Shown here piece after piece: positions 15,051 through 19,804 of a stretch of 19,804 bases of DNA. The position numbers and the translations under genes were made by a program. Under the pieces are notes generated by a model. It was not told the DNA's origin. It saw nothing but the letters and a program-made list of their open reading frames with translations, and did no database searches. Source of the DNA: JAKOWB01 sp038363005 (GTDB lineage Bacteria; Pseudomonadota; Alphaproteobacteria; Kiloniellales; JACOMY01); the NCBI GenBank assembly GCA_038363005.1, contig JBBQBI010000041.1, forward strand, positions 1 through 19,804. Reading direction: 5' to 3'. Every line of letters begins with the position of its first letter. The first letter of the stretch is position 1.

Positions 15051-15054
<4 letters not shown>
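13636..15054 (+). CDS. miaB: tRNA-2-methylthio-N6-dimethylallyladenosine synthase MiaB
   Basis: MiaB is a radical-SAM methylthiotransferase that converts i6A37 to ms2i6A37 in tRNA. From the chosen start the product has 472 residues. The N-terminal domain has its three cluster cysteines in TYGCQMN (Cys15), LNTCHIRE (Cys51) and AGCVAQ (Cys89); the radical-SAM motif is Cys164-x3-Cys168-x2-Cys171 in EGCDKFCSFCVVPYTRG. A TRAM domain for RNA binding fills the C-terminus. The start is uncertain: the frame is open from 13504 and offers ATG 13531 and GTG 13576, 13618 or 13636, none with a good ribosome-binding site. GTG 13636 gives an N-terminus closest to E. coli MiaB. The stop overlaps the phoH start (GTGA at 15051-15054). 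Confidence 0.95.
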
Positions 15055-16073
<1,019 letters not shown>

Positions 16074-16083
16074 CCAGACCGTC

Positions 16084-16629
16084 ATGCGACTAGAGCGCGG
16101 CCAGGGCGTCGACGAGATCGACATCATCATCGAGACCGAGAGTTGGCAGCAGGCGCTGCCGACGGTCGAGCGGGTGGTGGAGCGCGCCGCCGCCGCGACC
16201 TTCAGCCAGGCGACGCGCGGCGGCGGCCACTGGCAGACGGCGATCCTGCTGGCCGACGACGCCACGCTGCGCGACCTTAACCGCCGGTTCCGCGGCCAGG
16301 ACAAGGCGACCAACGTGCTGGCCTTCCCGGCGCACGAGGACAGCGCGCGCTACGCCGACCCCGCCGTCGAGAGCCCGATCATCGCCGGCGACGAACCGCA
16401 GCAATGGGGTGACGTGGCGCTGGCCTTCGAGACGGTGGCGCGCGAAGCGGCGGAGCAGGACAAGAGCCTGGCCGACCACCTGTCGCACCTGGTGACGCAT
16501 GGCCTGCTGCATCTCTTAGGCCACGATCACCAGGACAGCGCCGCGGCCCTGCGCATGGAGGCGCTGGAGCGCGAGATCCTGTGGCAGATCGGCGTGGCCG
16601 ATCCCTATGCCGCGGAAGACCGGCCATGA
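16084..16629 (+). CDS. ybeY: rRNA maturation endoribonuclease YbeY
   Basis: YbeY is a zinc-dependent protein needed for 16S rRNA 3'-end maturation and 70S ribosome quality control. The 181-residue product carries the family signature HGLLHLLGHDH (139-149), whose His139, His143 and His149 should hold the metal. The LNRRFRGQDKATNVLAFP stretch (65-82) is the other conserved block. ATG 16084 gives the best N-terminus; the frame remains open upstream into phoH without family resemblance. It ends by overlapping corC (ATGA at 16626-16629). The order phoH-ybeY-corC-lnt is widely conserved in proteobacteria. Confidence 0.96.
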   Translation: MRLERGQGVDEIDIIIETESWQQALPTVERVVERAAAATFSQATRGGGHWQTAILLADDATLRDLNRRFRGQDKATNVLAFPAHEDSARYADPAVESPIIAGDEPQQWGDVALAFETVAREAAEQDKSLADHLSHLVTHGLLHLLGHDHQDSAAALRMEALEREILWQIGVADPYAAEDRP

Positions 16630-17525
16630 GCGACGACGGCAACGGCGACTCCCGACGCGGCCTGTGGCAGCGCTTCCGCCACCGCATCCGCCCGCGCGGC
16701 GGCGAGGGATCGCTGCGCGAGGCGATCGAGGAGATCATCGAGGAGATCGAGGAGAGCGAGGGCGAGGACGGCGAGAGCGCCGGCATCGGCGACCACGAGC
16801 GCCTGCTGCTGTCCAACATCCTCAAGCTGCGGCACCTCACCGCCTATGACGTGATGGTGCCGCGCGCCGATATCGTCGCGGTCGAGGTCGGCACCGGTTT
16901 CACCGAGATGCTGGCGCTGATCGCGCGCGAGGGCCACTCGCGCATGCCGGTCTATCGCGAGGCGCTGGATGACATCGTCGGCTTCGTCCACATCAAGGAC
17001 GTGCTGCCCTTCGCCACCGATCCCGGCAACTTCCGCCTGGCCGAGGTGAAGCGCGATGTGCTGATCGTCGCGCCCTCGATGCTGGCGCTCGACCTGCTGC
17101 TGGAGATGCGCCGCTCGCGCCGCCACATGGCGCTGGTGGTCGACGAGTACGGCGGCATCGACGGCCTGATCACCATCGAGGACCTGGTCGAGGAGATCGT
17201 CGGCGAGATCGAGGACGAGCACGACCTGGTCAGCGCGCCGCTGCTGCAGCCGCGCCCCGACGGCTCGATCCTGGCCGACGCCCGCGTGCCGCTGGAGCAG
17301 TTCGAGGACCTGGTCGGCCCGATCCTCAGCAATGAGGAGCGCGAGGACGACCTCGATACGCTGGGCGGCCTGGTGGTCTCGCTGGCCGGCCGGGTGCCGG
17401 CGCGCGGCGAGCTGTTCAAGCACCCGGCCTCGGGCATGACGCTGGAGGTGGTGGACGCCGATCCGCGCCGCCTGCGCCGCCTGCGGGTGCGCAACCTGCC
17501 GCCGAAACCGACGGAGAAGCCATGA
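16626..17525 (+). CDS. CorC/HlyC family CBS-domain protein
   Basis: A 299-residue soluble protein with no membrane segment. After an acidic N-terminal helix (about 29-50, many Glu) come two CBS domains (about 70-195; VMVPRADIVAVEV near 76-88, GFVHIKDVLPF and LVVDEYGGIDGLITIEDLVEEIVG), and a C-terminal CorC_HlyC domain (about 205-290) with the typical DDLDTLGGLV segment. CBS pairs usually bind adenine nucleotides. In E. coli the orthologue CorC (YbeX) has been tied to magnesium/cobalt efflux and more recently to ribosome metabolism; the neighbours ybeY and phoH support the second view. Start and stop overlap both neighbours by 4 bp. Confidence 0.94.
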   Translation: MSDDGNGDSRRGLWQRFRHRIRPRGGEGSLREAIEEIIEEIEESEGEDGESAGIGDHERLLLSNILKLRHLTAYDVMVPRADIVAVEVGTGFTEMLALIAREGHSRMPVYREALDDIVGFVHIKDVLPFATDPGNFRLAEVKRDVLIVAPSMLALDLLLEMRRSRRHMALVVDEYGGIDGLITIEDLVEEIVGEIEDEHDLVSAPLLQPRPDGSILADARVPLEQFEDLVGPILSNEEREDDLDTLGGLVVSLAGRVPARGELFKHPASGMTLEVVDADPRRLRRLRVRNLPPKPTEKP

Positions 17526-19120
17526 CCCCCGACGCCGCCTGTCCCCGGCTGGCGGGCCTGGCCGTCCGGCTGGCCGCGCTGGCCGGTTGGCGGCGCTTCT
17601 GGTGCGCGCTGGTACTGGGACTGCTGTCGTCGCTGGCCTTCGCGCCGCTATGGATCCTGCCGGCACTGCTGCCTGCCTTCATGGGGCTAACCTGGATGGC
17701 GAGCGGTGCGACCAGCGGTCGCAGGGCCTTCTGGCTCGGCTGGAGCTTCGGCTTCGGCCACTTCCTTGGCGGCTTCTACTGGGTCGGCATCGCCATGACG
17801 GTGGATTTCGCCACCTACTGGTGGTTCCTGCCGATCTCGGTCGGTGGACTGGCCGCCGGCATGGCGCTCTATCCGGCGCTGGTGCTCTGGTTGGCGCAAC
17901 GCACGCGCTTCCGCGGCGCTGCCTGGGTGCTGATCCTGGCGCCGCTCTGGCTGCTGGCGGAGTGGTTGCGCTCCTTCGTGCTGACCGGCTTTCCCTGGAA
18001 CCAGCTGGGCCAGGTCTGGGCCTTCGCGCCGGAGACGCTGCAGCTGGCCAGCATCACCGGCATCTGGGGTCTCACCTTGCTGACCCTGCTGGCGGCCAGT
18101 GCGCCGGCGCTTCTGGGGCTGGTGGGGGTCGGGCGTCGCGCCGCCTGGGGCACCGTCGCCGGCAGCTGGGGCCTGCTGCTGGCGGCGCTGGTCTTCGGCT
18201 TCGTCCGGCTTGCCGCGGCGCCGGCCGTGGGCGAGGCCGTGGTGCCCGGTGTCAAGCTGCGGCTGGTGCAGCCCTCCGTCGAGCAGACCTTGAAGTGGCG
18301 CAAGGACCTGGCGCAGGAACATCTGCAGCGGCTGATGGACCTGACGCGCAGCCCCGGACTGGCACAGACCACGCTGGTGATCTGGCCGGAAACGGCGGTG
18401 CCCTACAATCTGTGGGAGGACGAGGCGCTGCGCCAGGCGCTGGGTGCTATGCTGCCGCCGGGCGGCCTCCTGGTCACCGGCGCGCCGCGGCTGGAACGCG
18501 GCGTCGGCGCCTTCAATTCACTCTACGTGCTGAACGATCAGGGCCGGCTGCTCGACACCTTCGACAAGGCGCACCTGGTGCCCTTCGGCGAGTACGTGCC
18601 CTTCCCGGAAATCCTCGGCGCCTTCGCCGTCACGGGTGGCGGTTTCACCCCTGGAACGGCACTGCGCAACATCGCGTTGCCAGGCCTGCCGATGGCGGCG
18701 CCGCTGATCTGCTACGAGGTGATCTTCTCCGGCCAGGTGGTGGCCAGCGGCACGCCACGGCCGGGCCTGCTGCTCAACATCACCAATGATGCCTGGTTCG
18801 GCCAATCCAGCGGCCCCTATCAGCATTTCGCCCAGGCACGGCTGCGCGCGGTGGAGGAAGGCCTGCCGCTGGTGCGCGCCGCGAACAATGGAATCAGCGC
18901 CGTGGTCGACCCCTACGGGCGAACCATTGGAACGCTGGGTCTCAACCAGATCGATTTCCTTGACGCTGTATTGCCGCAGGCTCTTGCACGCGTCCCGATC
19001 TATGCGAAAGTGGGTGCGCTGGTGCTGGTGCCACTCCTCCTGGTGCCCGCACTCCTCGCTTTGCTGTTGGATCGGCGGACCTGGGCAAGGCACGAACCGG
19101 CGGTCACCCTAAACCGTTGA
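17522..19120 (+). CDS. lnt: Apolipoprotein N-acyltransferase
   Basis: Lnt adds the third fatty acid to the N-terminal cysteine of lipoproteins at the periplasmic face of the inner membrane, so that they can be sent to the outer membrane. The 532-residue product has an N-terminal membrane part with about seven hydrophobic segments (to about residue 230), a nitrilase-type catalytic domain (about 245-495), and a last membrane helix (about 500-520). The catalytic triad is visible: Glu290 in WPETAVP, Lys349 in FDKAHLVPFGEYVPF, and Cys397 in ICYEVIF. ATG 17522 overlaps corC by 4 bp. The following regulator gene appears to have its own promoter overlapping the lnt stop. Confidence 0.97.
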   Translation: MTPDAACPRLAGLAVRLAALAGWRRFWCALVLGLLSSLAFAPLWILPALLPAFMGLTWMASGATSGRRAFWLGWSFGFGHFLGGFYWVGIAMTVDFATYWWFLPISVGGLAAGMALYPALVLWLAQRTRFRGAAWVLILAPLWLLAEWLRSFVLTGFPWNQLGQVWAFAPETLQLASITGIWGLTLLTLLAASAPALLGLVGVGRRAAWGTVAGSWGLLLAALVFGFVRLAAAPAVGEAVVPGVKLRLVQPSVEQTLKWRKDLAQEHLQRLMDLTRSPGLAQTTLVIWPETAVPYNLWEDEALRQALGAMLPPGGLLVTGAPRLERGVGAFNSLYVLNDQGRLLDTFDKAHLVPFGEYVPFPEILGAFAVTGGGFTPGTALRNIALPGLPMAAPLICYEVIFSGQVVASGTPRPGLLLNITNDAWFGQSSGPYQHFAQARLRAVEEGLPLVRAANNGISAVVDPYGRTIGTLGLNQIDFLDAVLPQALARVPIYAKVGALVLVPLLLVPALLALLLDRRTWARHEPAVTLNR

Positions 19121-19145
19121 CCGCATACCCGCGTATGAATAGAAC
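19117..19145 (+). promoter_or_regulatory. Likely promoter of the HTH regulator gene
   Basis: TTGACC (19117-19122, five of six -35 bases) is separated by 17 bp from TAGAAC (19140-19145, four of six -10 bases). The -35 box includes the lnt stop codon. Transcription would start near 19152, leaving a leader of about 40 bases that holds the strong GAGGGAGA ribosome-binding sequence (19175-19182), eight bases before the ATG. Confidence 0.42.
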
Positions 19146-19190
19146 GCAAACGAGGTCCCGCGAGGGCCGCGCACGAGGGAGAATAACAAT

Positions 19191-19652
19191 ATGGTACGGG
19201 GTCGCCCGAAGGCGGAATACGGCCGCGGTACCGGCCGCCCGCATCCGGTTGACGTCCACGTCGGTGGTCGAGTCCGGATGCGGAGGACGCTCCTGGGCAT
19301 GAGCCAGGAGAAGCTGGGCGAGGCCATAGGCCTGACGTTCCAGCAGGTGCAGAAGTACGAACGCGGTACCAACCGTATCGGCTCCAGCCGGCTCTATGAT
19401 CTCTCGAAGGTTCTGGACGTTCCGATCGGTTTCTTTTTCGAAGAACTAGGCGACTGGCAGAGTGCGAAGGCCAGTGGCAAGACCCGCGCCTTTGCCGAAG
19501 AGCAGGCCGACTACGAACTGGACCCCATGGCCAAGCGCGAGACGCTTGAGCTGGTGCGGGCCTACTACCGGATCAAGGATCCGGCAGTTCGCAAGCGGCT
19601 GTTCGACATGTGCAAGGCATTGGCCAACGCTGGCGAAGACAGCGTCGACTGA
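19191..19652 (+). CDS. HTH-type (XRE/Cro-CI family) transcriptional regulator
   Basis: A 153-residue DNA-binding protein with one HTH_3 domain (about 24-85): GGRVRMRRTLLGMSQEKLG, the recognition helix region TFQQVQKYERG (49-59), then SSRLYDLSKVLDVPIGFFFE. A basic, Gly-rich N-terminal arm (1-20) and a helical C-terminal part (about 110-147) frame it, an arrangement shared by small alphaproteobacterial regulators that lie just after lnt and before metK. Target genes are unknown. ATG 19191 is well supported by its ribosome-binding site. The first 20 residues are rich in Arg and could contact DNA. It may regulate itself or the downstream gene. Confidence 0.92.
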   Translation: MVRGRPKAEYGRGTGRPHPVDVHVGGRVRMRRTLLGMSQEKLGEAIGLTFQQVQKYERGTNRIGSSRLYDLSKVLDVPIGFFFEELGDWQSAKASGKTRAFAEEQADYELDPMAKRETLELVRAYYRIKDPAVRKRLFDMCKALANAGEDSVD

Positions 19653-19654
19653 TC

Positions 19655-19804
19655 GGTCGGGGGCCCCCGCCCCCACGCCGGGGCGCCCCAACCAAAATAC
19701 AAAACACAAAAAAACGGCACTCCCCCCAACCCACCCTACCCCCCAATTAGAGGCCCCGGACCCCCAGAGAGCGCCGCCCCCCCCCCCCCCGGGGCACGCC
19801 CAGC
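19655..19804. other. Low-complexity, probably unreliable contig end
   Basis: After the regulator stop the sequence changes abruptly: the palindrome CGGGGGCCCCCG (19658-19669), a stretch made almost only of A and C (about 19689-19745, with a run of seven A), and a run of 14 C (19777-19790). No gene or riboswitch can be recognised. This is best read as poor-quality or misassembled sequence at a contig end; metK would be expected next by gene order. Confidence 0.6.

Noticed and set aside
19655..19804. Possible SAM riboswitch before an expected metK
   Set aside because: No riboswitch core can be recognised and the sequence here appears unreliable.

Overview
This window looks like a stretch of chromosome from a high-GC (roughly 70% by eye) alphaproteobacterium, most likely of the Rhodospirillales type. 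The reasons are the gene content and order: murJ-trpS, nfu, tsaB-rimI, a MucR-type regulator, a Fur/Mur-type regulator without the usual cysteine pair, the ornithine-lipid genes olsB-olsA, then miaB-phoH-ybeY-corC-lnt and a small HTH regulator. This is a housekeeping backbone I recognise from that class. The species assignment is inference; no rRNA or tRNA gene is present to support it.

Layout. (1) 1-3395: a short palindrome at the edge, the lipid II flippase murJ, a putative 2OG-Fe(II) oxygenase-like protein coupled to it by an ATGA overlap, and trpS. (2) 3408-6717: a PAPS-type sulfotransferase, the only minus-strand gene, then a TauE/SafE permease overlapping a membrane-anchored envelope protein of the TIGR02186 type, then a universal stress protein. 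(3) 6844-10421: the Fe-S carrier nfu, a secreted Bax-like glucosaminidase, a RutE-like nitroreductase, and tsaB overlapping rimI. (4) 10422-11564: the mucR-type regulator behind a striking inverted-repeat promoter region, a terminator, and fur. (5) 11565-13454: olsB and olsA, which together make ornithine lipids. (6) 13455-19120: miaB, phoH, ybeY, corC and lnt, three of whose four junctions are 4-bp stop/start overlaps, so probably one operon. (7) 19121-19804: an HTH regulator with its own likely promoter, then about 150 bases of odd, homopolymer-rich sequence that looks like an unreliable contig end. In related genomes metK is expected here.

How the genes fit together. Much of the window serves the cell envelope: murJ (peptidoglycan precursor flipping), the glucosaminidase (peptidoglycan trimming), olsBA (membrane lipid), lnt (lipoprotein maturation) and the TauE/TIGR02186 pair (export). 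A second theme is tRNA and translation: trpS, tsaB (t6A), miaB (ms2i6A), ybeY (rRNA maturation) and rimI. MucR, Fur and the HTH protein are the regulators.

I found no CRISPR array, transposase, phage gene, tRNA or rRNA. Most of the window is ordinary conserved backbone. The least described parts are the TauE/TIGR02186 pair, the oxygenase coupled to murJ, the lone sulfotransferase, and the putative self-control region of mucR.
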